A stretch of 64,000 bases of DNA, from positions 9,628,218-9,692,217 of the forward strand of contig CAIIXF020000003.1 of the NCBI GenBank assembly GCA_903813345.2, given 5' to 3'. Shown piece by piece: positions 23,901 through 34,353 of the stretch (positions are counted from its first letter, which is position 1; every line of letters starts with the position of its first letter). This DNA comes from Owenia fusiformis. Lineage: Eukaryota > Annelida > Polychaeta > Sabellida > Oweniidae. The position numbers and the translations under genes were made by a program. The notes beneath the pieces are model-generated. The model was given only the letters and a program-made list of their open reading frames with translations. It had not been told where the DNA came from and ran no database searches.

Positions 23901-26900
23901 TTGGGTCACCCTGTATTAATATGCCCTCATGTTTAATTTGATTATCCTCATGTTTCAGAGGAATAGGGTTGAACCGGAGGAAAGACAGGGGCAGACTCAG
24001 CTACAGGAGGACAGTGGAGAGGAGACAAGGTGAGCCAATTTTTTCAAAAATATCAATTTTTGTCACACTTTGAAAAAATTGCAGGTGGGTGGTCAGCACA
24101 TAAATCTTGTCACTAGAATTGAGGAGAAATCTACTTCTCAGGCCCGTAGCCAGGGGGGTTCGCAGGGTTCAGGCGAACCCCCCCCCCCCCCCCCTCTTGC
24201 CAAAATTTCTTTCAAAATCATGCAGTTTTTCACCATTTTGAGCACTTCACAAGTGATTTTAGCCATATTTGGGCAAAAATTGTCAAATGCGAACTCCCCC
24301 TGAAAATTTTTGAAAACTGAACCCCCCCTTGGCAAATCCTGGCTACGGGCCTGCTGTTCATTTTGACATTTTTACAGATGCAAGACAAGTGCCAAGTTCT
24401 GATTAGGTTTTAAGCATGCTGGGTAAATTACAGGGTGTACTATTGTAATCGAAGTATATAGATGACAGGGGGGGCAATGTTGTCCTTATAAATAATTGAA
24501 GGAAGTACACCCGTGCCATTATTTGTCCAACAATTACCTAAATTGACAAAATTGCTTCCCTTTCTTCTAATGAATACGATATCGAAATGGCTAGATATTG
24601 GACTTAAGACTCTTAACTACCCTGAGACTGCATGCTGAGTTTTACATTACAGAAATGAAATTTGGACAGTCAAATTTGAGTCAATAACAAATTTGAGAGT
24701 CTAAAGAAAAAATAAACTTTGATATCCCTCTGTGATGTCATCCCAAAGTTTTGATTGAGTTTTTGGGCATAATTTCCGTTAACATACAGCTAATTTTCAG
24801 AAACTTCTCAAAATTTGCTTTACAAATATTGCTGTTTGCAAAGTATGACATCTTAAACTCTTGCCTTGGTTCACCAAAAGGGTCAGAATATATTGGAAAG
24901 GCCAATATTGTTTTCCTTATCTAATAAGAAAAACTAGACATTAAGGTGAGATGTCTCTTTTTAAAACAACTTCCCAACTTAGATCAAACTGTTGTTATTA
25001 TCTTCCAGAGAACAAACTAGACATTATGGCGGAAGTTTCCGGGAGTACGAGAATGCACTGAGTGAGGCGATGTCAGAGGAGCAGAGAGAGAGAGGAGAAA
25101 CCCCACCCCCTCCTAGCAACCCTCCCCTTCCAGTGGAATCACCCCCACACAGCCCTAGGGTAAGTCTTTTGACTGACAGCCTTGAGATAATACTAGGGGT
25201 GAGACGAGTCGAAAAAATCAGATTCGAGTCGAATCCGATTCGAGTCAGAAAATGACGATTCGAGTTTCGAATCCGTTTCGAGTCGCGCGAAGTGCGAACA
25301 ACATCGCTTTTGACCGTTCGTATTTTTAATGCGTCAATGGTGGAAAGCCGGAAATATAAACAAATACAATTCGTCGTAAGTTTATTCTGATTTTATTACA
25401 TATATTCTTTCATTTATGTGTACATACAATATAATAATTTAATACAAGCATATCCAAGTCATTGAAACTTATATATTCAACGCAATATCGAGTAAAAACA
25501 TGCATATTGACAGTATTTTTCTGAATTTTTTTATTTTTTCGAATTTTTTTCTCAACTCGAAAATGATTCGATTCATCAACTTCGACTCGATTCGACTCGA
25601 CTCGAAGCCCCAAACCCGCGAGTCCTTGACTCATCGGGTTGTCGTCTCACCCCTAGATAATACCAACAACAGGTTAATTATTTATTTGAATTCTGAATGA
25701 TTTGTTTATTTATTTATTGAATCATTAGCAATTTCTACAGTATTGGTACGATTAAATGCATTTGGTGATGGAAAGTCACATCAAAAGATTGTATTGAAAC
25801 TGTATTTATTTAACTGTATACTAGTATATCTAGTAATCTATTTTTTATTTTTATTATTGTCAAAAGATATTGATACTGAAAAAATACCAAAGATTTTTCA
25901 TTATGAAATTTATATTTCTGATCCAGGGCAAGAAAATGAAAAAGAAGAAAAAGCGAAAGAAGATGGTGTCACAAAAGAGACCCCTTGAAAGGACAGAAAG
26001 TGCTGAACAAGACACGTCATTTCAGTTAAGGTCGTCAAACAAGAGGAATTCTAAAGGTCATGTTGCTGAGACAGATCTGCCCTTAGGTAATTATAATTCA
26101 CTAACAATAGCCATATTTACGTTGTATTAATTTCATTATATAAAACATTCCAAATTGACTAAGCTAAGAGCTTTGAAATTTTTTTTTTCAAAATGTCTTA
26201 CAAAATATTTTTGAGTTTCCACTCATTAATTTCCCAAGACATCTTGAAGGTAGGTATGCCTTCAAAGAACCATCTGATTGTCACTGGTTGGAAGACTTTG
26301 AAGTCATGGATTAAATCAACATGAAGAATTCATTAAAACCAAGACGTCTTACGACTCAAGTCCCAAGACATCTTAGACCACCTAACCAAGATTATTTAGA
26401 GTTTGAATTATATACAAGAAATCATTTAGTTGAATTACTATGTTCCTGTATTGGTGTCTCATTGGAAATATAATATCATTTCAGAGTTCGTATTCAAGGT
26501 ATACTATTTAGGGGAATTTTAAAATGCTTGTTTTTCTATTTCAGGGGGGACAGGAGTATATACCCCGAGGGGTTACACGGCGAGGCTTGATATGCCTCTT
26601 ACCCCAATAACAATTAGATCCCCTCCATCTCCAGAAGTTCCGATAAAACCTGCCATGGCAACGGGAGAATATCATAGTGACTCCGCCGAATCTTTAAATG
26701 AAATTCCACTCAATCTTACTCGCGCTGGCTCCATATATGGGCAATCGCAGCAAAACAGGAATAATTTGCAGTATCAGAATTTGCAGTCCTCATCCTCTGC
26801 AAAACTCCTTCCAAATAGGACTAAAAATCCAGATGAACTAAATGAGGACCATGAAGATGAAATAAGGACTCCAAAACCTGCAAAAAGGAAAACAAAATCT

Positions 26901-27119
26901 GGGTTTAGTCCAGAAGAAAGTTTCAATACAACTACAAAGTTTGCAGTTAATGTGACAGCCAAATGTGACAAGGATGGGTCTCTTATATATGGCGATAATG
27001 AACAAGATAAGAAAACATTACCCATAACTCCTATTCCACAAAGGAGGTCCCCTAAAGTGCCTCCTCTGGATTTGTCAGCTTTAAAGCAAGGCAGTGCTAG
27101 TGAAGAAGAAGAGACGTGA
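14963..27119 (+). CDS. ZDHHC1/11: DHHC palmitoyltransferase, ZDHHC1/ZDHHC11 type, 11 coding exons
   Basis: Integral membrane S-acyltransferase of the ER/endosomal system that transfers palmitate to cysteines. Coding exons: 14963-15130, 15555-15736, 16017-16118, 16559-16683, 16910-16978, 18364-18495, 18878-19002, 23959-24029, 25009-25159, 25927-26086 and 26545-27119, which sum to 1860 nt and about 619 residues, with all phases compatible. The start ATG has a strong context (A at -3, G at +4). TM1 lies in exon 1 ([19 protein letters not shown]) and TM2 in exon 2. The Cys-rich domain spans exons 2-3, with DHHC at residues 135-138 in [13 protein letters not shown]3 is in exon 4 and TM4 in exon 6, followed by GTYDYI where the family's TTxE motif is expected. 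The C-terminal tail is cytoplasmic, with a proline stretch and the lysine cluster [12 protein letters not shown]. In vertebrates ZDHHC1 and ZDHHC11 modulate STING/MITA signalling, but that role here is only inference. A noncoding upstream exon is likely. Confidence 0.93.
17161..17280. repeat. 17-bp tandem repeat, about 7 copies
   Basis: The unit AGAAGTGGAACACCTCT is repeated head to tail with few changes, in intron 5 of the ZDHHC gene. Related words continue at 18180-18215, on the far side of the insertion at 17288-18168, so the array or its host element was probably interrupted. Confidence 0.85.
17288..18168. mobile_element. Inverted-repeat element with ends GCTAACAGAGATCACG / CGTGATCTCTGTAGC
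   Basis: The left end (17289 on) and right end (up to 18167) are near-perfect complements over about 18 bp, both flanked by TA. The element splits a region of GTGGAACACCTC repeats and is itself split by a hAT-like insertion (17388-18043). No ORF was recognised. Confidence 0.55.
17388..18043. mobile_element. hAT-like nonautonomous element, 656 bp
   Basis: The terminal inverted repeats are TAGAGGTGTCACGGT and ACCGTGACACCTCTA. The flanks TGGCGAAT (17380-17387) and TTGCGAAT (18044-18051) agree at 7 of 8 positions, consistent with the 8-bp target duplication of the hAT superfamily. No transposase was found. It is nested inside the 17288-18168 element. Confidence 0.75.
20755..20975. repeat. Direct duplication of an about 108-bp segment
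   Basis: The segment AGCAAGGAATAAAGTAAACA...CCAGACATTTCA occurs twice in tandem with a few substitutions, in intron 7 of the ZDHHC gene. Confidence 0.75.
21490..21720. repeat. Degenerate tandem repeat, about 24-bp unit
   Basis: About nine diverged copies of TATACCTCAACTGGTTTAATTG. It lies in intron 7 of the ZDHHC gene. Confidence 0.7.
21897..22988. mobile_element. Mariner/Tc1-like foldback element, 1092 bp, TA-flanked
   Basis: The ends CGAGGGGTGATCCAAAAGTC and its complement GACTTTTGGATCACCCCTCG are each flanked by TA (21895-21896 and 22989-22990), as in Tc1/mariner elements. The arms are about 195 bp and end in an imperfect hairpin word (TACCGGGTCCCTGCCACCCG on the left, its complement on the right). 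There is no transposase. The centre (22276-22645, minus strand) instead holds an unrelated open frame. Confidence 0.8.
22276..22645 (-). other. Open frame inside the foldback element, possible captured host sequence
   Basis: On the minus strand a frame with a [20 protein letters not shown] segment has the look of a normal protein N terminus preceded by an untranslated leader, and a second overlapping frame is also open. No transposase motif was recognised. It could be a fragment of a host first exon picked up by the element, or a chance frame in AT-rich DNA. No function can be assigned. Confidence 0.25.
23210..23680. repeat. 29-bp minisatellite, about 16 copies
   Basis: The unit AACACAGAGAACTCTTGTAC plus TTCATTAAA is repeated head to tail with very little variation (TTC for TAC, ACAAAG for ACAGAG), about 280 bp upstream of ZDHHC exon 8. 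There are no spacers, so this is not a CRISPR array. Confidence 0.95.
23757..23915. repeat. Cluster of four CACCCTGTAT words
   Basis: GCACCCTGTATTTC occurs twice and TCACCCTGTATTA / TCACCCTGTATATT once each within 160 bp, all in one orientation. ACCCTGTA is also the terminal word of the mariner-like elements at 31658-32780 and 44887-45890. The cluster could be a pile of element ends or a short local duplication. Confidence 0.5.
24139..24353. mobile_element. MITE, 215 bp, ends CAGGCCCGTAGCC / GGCTACGGGCCTG
   Basis: The terminal inverted repeats are perfect over 13 bp, and the interior has a long C-run and C-rich ends. The flanks do not give a convincing duplication (CTACTTCT against CTGTTCAT). 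A diverged relative lies at about 210-350. It is located in intron 8 of the ZDHHC gene, about 110 bp after exon 8. Confidence 0.75.
25194..25655. mobile_element. hAT-like nonautonomous element, 462 bp, perfect 8-bp target duplication
   Basis: The ends are TAGGGGTGAGACGA and its near-complement TCGTCTCACCCCTA. GATAATAC flanks both sides exactly (25186-25193 and 25656-25663). The interior is rich in ATTCGAGTCGAAT-type palindromic words. It lies 34 bp after ZDHHC exon 9. The perfect duplication suggests a fairly recent insertion. Confidence 0.88.
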
Positions 27120-27372
27120 AATCTTGACCAATGAAAAAATTCATGTGTTTTTTCATGAAAAAATATGAGAAAAGGAATTAATAGGAAGAATCAGATCTTA
27201 CTTCAATATGTGCAGATTTCAGAATGGATATCTTCATCATAGGAAAATACTATGAAATGCACCTTTGGAAATACAAATTTTCCATCAAGTGAAAATGTGA
27301 ATTTCTGAAAGATAAGCCACATACCAACAAACTTAAAGTTTCTATGAATGTTCATCTCTCTGGTAGTAATGT

Positions 27373-27475
27373 ACAAAGTTGTTGATTTTCTTTCTCAGAG
27401 ATATTTATTTTATTTTTATTTTTAAATATATATAAATAAATAAATATCTCTGAGAAAGAAAATCAACAACTTTGT
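27373..27475. repeat. Perfect 38-bp inverted repeat in the ZDHHC 3' UTR region
   Basis: Positions 27373-27410 and 27438-27475 are exact reverse complements (outer words ACAAAGTTGTTG and CAACAACTTTGT) around an AT-only 27-bp loop. It starts about 250 bp after the stop codon, so it is probably transcribed and would fold into a long uninterrupted duplex. It could be a very young MITE, a microRNA-like hairpin or an editing target. Confidence 0.85.
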
Positions 27476-27589
27476 AAACTTAAAGTTGTTTATTTTGAAT
27501 ATTTAGAATAGGGATATATGTTAGATTCATTTTGAACAGATGAATATAACCTCCATGGTTTTCTAGTAAGGTAGTCAATGTTCCCAGAC

Positions 27590-27670
27590 ACAATGTTACC
27601 ATGGAGATATCCCTGACACAATGTAACCATGGAGATATCATTTAATACAATCTTACCATGGAGATATCAA
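27590..27670. repeat. Threefold tandem repeat with ACCATGGAGATATC
   Basis: Three copies of an about 32-bp unit (ACAATGTTACCATGGAGATATC plus a variable spacer) follow one another in the presumed 3' UTR. Confidence 0.75.
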
Positions 27671-29344
27671 CTTAACTTCAGGGTATTGTATTCTATAGTA
27701 CTACCAAACAGTTGCAATTAAATGTAAAAATGTGTGCGTAAAAATTTTCATGTAACAATTTTGACTGTTATCTATTTGTTATAACAATTGAAAATGCCTT
27801 ATTGGACATAAACCCCCCCCCCACAAAAGTATGACAATCTTGATATCCATTGCATATTTGAGTCATCAAATTATCCTATTTGTGAATGTTCAAGTCTTTT
27901 ATATTTGGTCTTTTTTGTATTTTGTTAACCACCAAGGAAGGTGAGCAATAGCTCTTGGGTGTATCCCATATATCTATGGTCATAATTTACGTAATTAACC
28001 TGGGAGATAGACCTAGAAACCCCTCCTTGAAGGACCCCAGTGTTCTTTTATGTGCACTTATACATAGACATACAAGTACATACCACAGCCTTTTGTACGA
28101 GTTGCGGACAACTTAGTCAAACACCCTGAAGTACTTCACACAAACAAGCAAATGAATTTTTTGGGGGATATTTGGTCAGAACTTTTATTGATGATTAATT
28201 GATTAATTAATTAATCACCAATCATGAACACCTGTGGTCAAAATTGAGGTGTACTAGACCCCCCTTTTCATCCCCTTGTGTGGCCTCTTCAGAATTTTTA
28301 AGTCAAAAGGGGCACAGACATTGCGATGGTGGTCAATTATTAGAGTTCTTGTTGTCATACTTTTGTTGGGGATTGTAACAGTGTTCATATTGAGGTTAGT
28401 GAAATTGAAAGAGTTGTGCAACATAAGATATATGATTTGTAATAAGTATATAGTTTATATATAGGAGAATATTATAGATTACCGGTATTTAGTGTAGCAC
28501 CAAAGCAGTCTATTGCACAGTCTTTGGAAATTCCGTATTGGCTTTAGTTACTTGGGGCTATACGAGAGACTAAACCCTTGGTAATCTGTGAATACGAATG
28601 AACCGTGTCATGAAAAATGAGTTGTATCACACTTGTAAAATGGAATAAAAATCAAAATTCTAATGAGAGCTTGCACCAAAACCTAAATTATATTGCCACT
28701 TTGTGAAATTTTGGAGAAGTTAGCTGAGGTTGTTATGGCAATTTAACGCTTTTTGACGTCCAATAATAAAACAAAAAGAGAATTTTTGTGATGAAACCCC
28801 TTTTGTCATGACCAGGCTCTAATACTTTTTTTATGAAACATGTATTTAAGTACTATGTTATAATATGTACTGTATGTGTACTAATACTGTATTATAAGTA
28901 CTGCATTTTATGTAATGTATTATACTAGGTACATATACTCTATTATATGCACATTTTACTCTATATTTTACAGAGTATAGACTATTAGGAGTGTTAAAAA
29001 GTGAGTGGGAAATGATCCCAATTTGAGAAAATTATATTGGCAAACGCTTTATTTTTCATTTTATTTTATTTCTTAGTATTATTCTATTATTTTCCGTCCG
29101 AGAAATCTTAGTCATTCTTTTATACAAAGAAGCATAGTTTTGCCAAATTATTTAATCTACTTGCTCTTGTCTTATGGTTTGATATGCTAACATTATTTTA
29201 GTTTAGCTAGGCTGTATTAGCATAAGTAGCTCCATGCCATGGTAGTTCAGTTTTGAATGCAGAAAAGGGAGTGTTGAAGAGTCAAAAAAGCATTTGATAA
29301 AATAAATATCTGTAAAACCTGACGGATAGGAACAGCTCTCTTAA

Positions 29345-29577
29345 AGGTCAGGGTGCATGTTCGGAATTTTGCTGCATTCCTCAAATTGAGTCATATGTTA
29401 TTTTTCAAACAGGAATCACTCCTTCCCCACATAGTCTACATCTTTCAGTTTTGCACAAAGAGTGCACTTATGTGCCTAGAAAAGACTTGTGAGATGTGTT
29501 TTGTAAAATGTATAAAAAACAATGAAAATGTGACTCAATTGAGGAATGCAACAAAATTCCGAACATGCAACCTGGCC
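29345..29577. mobile_element. MITE, 233 bp, flanked by TTAA
   Basis: Inverted arms of about 50 bp (GCATGTTCGGAATTTTG left, its complement right) are flanked by TTAA at 29341-29344 and 29578-29581, the target preferred by piggyBac-type elements. The ORF at 29353-29607 runs through it and is chance. Confidence 0.7.
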
Positions 29578-30453
29578 TTAAAGGAACACTTCTCTACAAG
29601 AAATTGAAGGACCAGTTTTCCAAGGAGTCAATTCCATTCACTAAGTTGTCAATAAACTTTTACTTTATGAATGCCAGTTTACAATGAATAAACTTAAGCC
29701 AGTAGAGAGGATGCCCTATTTATGCAGGTTTTACGATATGTAATACTAGAATAGTACTGAAAACTTTATAGAAATCCAGAAAAGGGGAATGTCCACTCAA
29801 ATGTTTCGTTACAGTACATTTACCTGACATGGGATTACTCAAATTTATTGCAGTCTATAGTACGATATTCACATTTAAAACTCCTAGTCTAAAAGTCATT
29901 ATAAATTAGTATTTAGTTTATTTAGATGAATTAAGATGGGTGCAGTAGGAAAAGATACATAAGTAGAAATTTTTACTCTGCCTTCCTAAATCACTTATTT
30001 TATATACTAATAAATACTTTTCTACATGTATTTACAGAAAGTTTAGGTTTTACAAAATATGAACTTGTATAATTGAATGGTCCACATTCGTTAAAAGTGT
30101 ACTTGTCGTCATTGTCAAGGCATTGGCATTGGCATAATTGGCATATCCCACTGATGGACATGTTTTAATATTGGCATCTAGCTTTCGTTTGGTATATCAG
30201 ATATAATTTTATTATATGTATTCTGTGAAATGTGCTCTGTATTGTGTGTGTTAAATTACATATTCTGTCCTTATGAAATCTGTCAAAGTTACAATTTACT
30301 AGCATGTTTAAAATAAATATTTTTATATTGAATCAACATGATTGTAATGTTTTAATTTTTCTACTTCAATCTACTAGATGCTTCTTGCCTATTATATAGC
30401 TCAGAAATAGAGTACTGTATGTAGGTCTGTATGTTACTATGTACACGGTGACT

Positions 30454-30714
30454 ATCCAGGCCCCGCTGACATCTCGAGCATTGAGCTTATGTTAGAAGCG
30501 GGGCCTTGAAAAATATGATTAAAAATAGTTATAGTTGAAGAACGTCGTTACCCTGCAATTGAAATAGCCATTGCATTATGAAATAAAGTTGTACTGAGTT
30601 TCATTTATTAAAATTTCATAGAAATTCAATTTTATCATACTCTCAAGCATGTCAAGGCCCTGCTTCTAACATGACTGGGGAGCTTATTGTTCGCGATGTC
30701 AGCGGGACCAGGAT
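30454..30714. mobile_element. Inverted-repeat MITE, about 260 bp
   Basis: Arms 30454-30509 and 30652-30714 are imperfect complements over more than 50 bp (CCGCTGACATC / GATGTCAGCGG, GTTAGAAGCGGGGCC / GGCCCTGCTTCTAAC). The AT-rich middle has no ORF. Confidence 0.7.
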
Positions 30715-31657
30715 AATCCACGTGATGTAGGTCGTAGATTGTGGTCTGCACTGTGTGACTACACCAGTAGTAGTACACATAATAGAACATGTAATGTGTT
30801 ATGTAGTGTAATTGCCATAACAATCGAAGCAATAGAATTGTGACCTTAGATTAGTTGTAGAAAAAATATCAATACTGCTATTTTTATATGATGTAATGTT
30901 ACATTTTATTGCAATCTACTTTTGTTCCAAAATTAGAAAAATTGAGATTGAGATGGTCAGAGACTTATAAAACGTTTTATAGGCTATGTCTCTGAGATGG
31001 GCTACTCAACCAGCATAATTCAATTGATATTTATATTATTATTTGTGCTCAAGTTGAAAATAGCATATTGTTCTTCTGTAGAATGAGAAATGTTTGGTTC
31101 AACAAAAGCTGCCCCAATTGTTTTGCAATACACTAGGGTGTCCCAAAAAATCACTTTTTTGGAGTTGAGCTTAGCACAGTTGGGGTTTGGTTCCTTTTGG
31201 GGAGTTTATTAAGTGTGTAAAATATTATAGAGACAGATCGATGTTTCAGTTGTTGGAATTAGACCTAAAAATGTAACGTTTTTGGCAAAAATCGCACTTT
31301 TTGACCAGATTTACTGAAGAATAATGGAAACCTACCTCACCTTCTGTTCATAAAAATGAAGGCTAAATGAAAGGTTGTGCACCACATTACCACTCTAAGT
31401 AAGAATACTGCTGAGATTTGGGTATATACCCTCCAAAAAGACTCTGAAATGAGGCTAAAAATGACATATTTTAAGATTGAAATCAATGGGTAACATTCAT
31501 ACGTATTACAAATGTTTTATTTAGCTATAGATATGCAGATCACATAAGTAAGTTCAGATCAGTTCTTCAGGTCAGTTCTTCAGATAAAATTGTCCATATT
31601 GTCCATTTGTTGTTTGTTAAACCTGCACATCGCTCCAAAACGCAATATGTTGACATA

Positions 31658-32780
31658 CAGGGTGGGCCAAAAAAAACCAATACCCAACTTCAAATCAGGA
31701 TAAAAATAGTTACATTCAATATGGTACATTGACTTACATATCATTTTAAAGGTTATTCAATTTCAAACAATTTGGTATATAACACTATGTCATGAAATCA
31801 ATAGTAAAGTTTTATTATACTTATTTCGGAGGCCGAGTTGCTATTTAAGGTCTCCAGATTTAAGGGAGAAAAAAGTAAATCTGCGGAATTATGTTAATTT
31901 TTTATTTATAGAATATCATTCATTTGTTAGGTGAATACATGCTTTATATTGATATTTGCATCATTGTGTGACTAAACTTATTGTTTATGAATTTCAGTGT
32001 TGTTTAATAACATTTTACACTTTATTTATCTAAACAATTTTCACAATTGCTCAATATACCCCCACCCCCTCCCCTCTGAATCAACAATAAGCTTCAAGTG
32101 GTAGTGTAATCTATCAATAGCCTTATTGAGAGATTTCTGTTGCAATTCATTTCTGCACTTTAGGATTCTGTTTCAACTCATCAAAGCTGTTTATTGGATG
32201 CTTTTGATTGTACCATTTCCTCGAGATGGCTCCATGTATGGTAATCAAACACATTACATCTAGCATCAGGGCTGTTGGGTGGCCGAGCATCGAGATCAAT
32301 CAAATTGACACCTTGTTTGCAAAGGAATGCCAATGTCTCCTGAGATCTATGGTACGAGGCAATGTCTTGTTGGAAAATAAAATCCTCATCACATATACGT
32401 TCAATGTCTTTTAACAGACCCCCTTTGAGTACTTATTGATAATAAACAACACTAAAATTCTTAAACAATAAGTTTAGCCACACAATATGCAAATATACAA
32501 GCATTTATTCACCTAACAAAATGATATTCTATGAATAAAAAATTAACATTATTCCACAGATTTACTATTTTCTCCCTAAAATCTGGATACCTTAAATACC
32601 GACCCGGCCTCGCAAATAAGCATAATAAAACGTTAATATTGGTTTCATGACACAGTGTTATATACCAAATTGTTCGAAAATGGATTACCTTTAAAATGAT
32701 ATATAAATCAATGTATCATATTGAAAATAGCTATTTCAGTCTGATTTAAATTGGGTATTGGTTTTTTTTGGCCCACCCTG
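31658..32780. mobile_element. Tc1/mariner-like element, 1123 bp, nested
   Basis: The ends CAGGGTGGGCCAAAAAAAAC and their complement are flanked by TA at 31656-31657 and 32781-32782. The arms are diverged complements over about 350 bp. The middle holds a transposase remnant on the minus strand (32181-32417). It lies inside the 31134-33580 foldback element and is therefore younger than it. Confidence 0.85.
32181..32417 (-). pseudogene. Tc1/mariner transposase fragment
   Basis: The minus strand reads FIFQQDIASYHRS, then GVNLIDLDARPPNSPD, then WSHLEEMVQS, in the order of the C-terminal half of Tc1/mariner DDE transposases: the second catalytic Asp in QQD, the PPNSPD loop and the WSHLE helix. The third acidic catalytic position, normally just after SPDLNP, is scrambled, and the N-terminal half is missing. 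It is a dead remnant. Confidence 0.8.
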
Positions 32781-32885
32781 TATATTGTTTTTTCATTTTC
32801 AAGCTCTAATGGCTAACTGCACCTGGTCTTTGGTGGGGAAAGGTCATGGTTAATTTTTGACCTCTTTCAAGTAGATGTACACTGG

Positions 32886-33134
32886 ATGGAATTTAATCCC
32901 GACAACTGGGATCAGTTTCCAGAGTATATTAGATTTAAGGAGCTCGTTACTTCCATGGAAGTAGTTAACGATTGTGCAGAACGGGCAATCAAGGATGTTA
33001 CCGAGTTCGCAAACTACGGTAAGGGTGTGGATCGCCGCGATCGTGTTCAGATGGTGGTTAACCATCACCGCCAGCTTCTTGATTTTAAAAACCTTAACAA
33101 ACAACAAATGGACAATATGGACAATTTTATCTGA
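32886..33134 (+). pseudogene. 82-residue open frame in the foldback transposon, possible C-terminal remnant of an element protein
   Basis: The frame contains an AERAIKDVTEFANY helix and a VNHHRQLLDF segment. Codon use and charge pattern look protein-like, and a CTCTTTCAAG just upstream could be an acceptor. I recall similar C-terminal sequences in repetitive invertebrate proteins but cannot name the family. The frame overlaps the start of the right arm, where the antisense ORF 32850-33107 is a shadow. Confidence 0.35.
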
Positions 33135-33589
33135 AGAACTGACCTGAAGAACTGATCTGAACTTACTTATGTGATCTGCATATCTATAGCTAAATAAAAC
33201 ATTTGTAATACGTATGAATGTTACCCATTGATTTCAATCTTAAAATATGTCATTTTTAGCCTCATTTCAGAGTCTTTTTGGAGGGTATATACCCAAATCT
33301 CAGCAGTATTCTTACTTAGAGTGGTAATGTGGTGCACAACCTTTCATTTAGCCTTCATTTTTATGAACAGAAGGTGAGGTAGGTTTCCATTATTCTTCAG
33401 TAAATCTGGTCAAAAAGTGCGATTTTTGCCAAAAACGTTACATTTTTAGGTCTAATTCCAACAACTGAAACATCGATCTGTCTCTATAATATTTTACACA
33501 CTTAATAAACTCCCCAAAAGGAACCAAACCCCAACTGTGCTAAGCTCAACTCCAAAAAAGTGATTTTTTGGGACACCCTACAATACACA

Positions 33590-34350
33590 CTAGATGATTT
33601 TTCAGTTCTCAATTTGGCCAGGCCCCGACCAGGCCACTTGTATGATGACGAGGCATAAGCATTTAATGTTATATGCTTCAGTTAAATCACCATATCTAGA
33701 ATGATGTTTATGTTTCTGTTTATATCCATCTTTGAGACAATTATGGACACTCTACTAAAAATGTAGTATCAAATTTTCCTCTTTCATATACATGATATAG
33801 AATATTTGCTTTTATCGTTTAGGGGTCTAACTCCCGTTGTCAATTTTACAAGTTTTTTAAAAAAATTTTTATGAGTATTGGATATCAATTTTTTTCCTTT
33901 TTCTGTCATAAGAAAACAATGTACCCCATATATCCAAAACCATGGTCTAACGTAAAAACAAACAGTGTCTAGCACCCCATTCCCCCTAAACAAGAGTGAA
34001 TATCACAATCAGGACCAGAACACCAAGGGACATTTTATTCATACTGAGATCATGACAATACATGTACATGTTGAATAAAAATTGAAAACATGATAGCCAA
34101 TAGGGTACTCATAACATCAAAAACAGCTGTAGATACTAGTACTAGTACTCATAGAAGACTCATAGAAGACTCATAGAAGAGCATTCAATCTCAAATGATG
34201 TGGGATAGATGAAATCCAGTCTCCAAGTCCATGGGTAATTAAAAGGGTCAACATCCATTCGTAAAGCAGTCGCCATAATCCATAAAACACAATGATTCAC
34301 AATGGTCATCAGGAGAAAACTATGACTGGTTTCAAGATTTAGACGGAGTC
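33590..34350. other. Noncoding, nothing recognised
   Basis: AT-rich sequence with a short threefold AGAAGACTCAT repeat near 34155. There are no exon signals or element ends. Confidence 0.4.
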
Positions 34351-34353
34351 AGC

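Larger units (their letters stand above)
27120..31125. other. 3' UTR of the ZDHHC gene grading into intergenic DNA
   Basis: After the stop codon at 27119 no further exon was recognised. Candidate AATAAA signals are present (for example within 27430-27445 and near 30580), but the real end of the transcript cannot be fixed. The stretch holds the perfect hairpin 27373-27475, a threefold ACCATGGAGATATC repeat (27590-27670) and MITEs at 29345-29577 and 30454-30714. Confidence 0.4.
31134..33580. mobile_element. Foldback transposon, 2447 bp, perfect 8-bp target duplication
   Basis: The ends are TAGGGTGTCCCAAAAAATCA and its exact complement, with near-identical arms of about 485 bp (31134-31620 and 33095-33580). 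CAATACAC flanks both sides (31126-31133 and 33581-33588). The 8-bp duplication and the TAGGG start suggest hAT or another 8-bp-duplicating superfamily. The right interior carries an 82-residue open frame (32886-33134), and a mariner-like element (31658-32780) is inserted in the left interior. Confidence 0.88.

Noticed and set aside
28276-28464. 62-residue ORF with a hydrophobic stretch
   Set aside because: It lies in the presumed ZDHHC 3' UTR or intergenic DNA, with no start context, neighbours or similarity to a known membrane protein.
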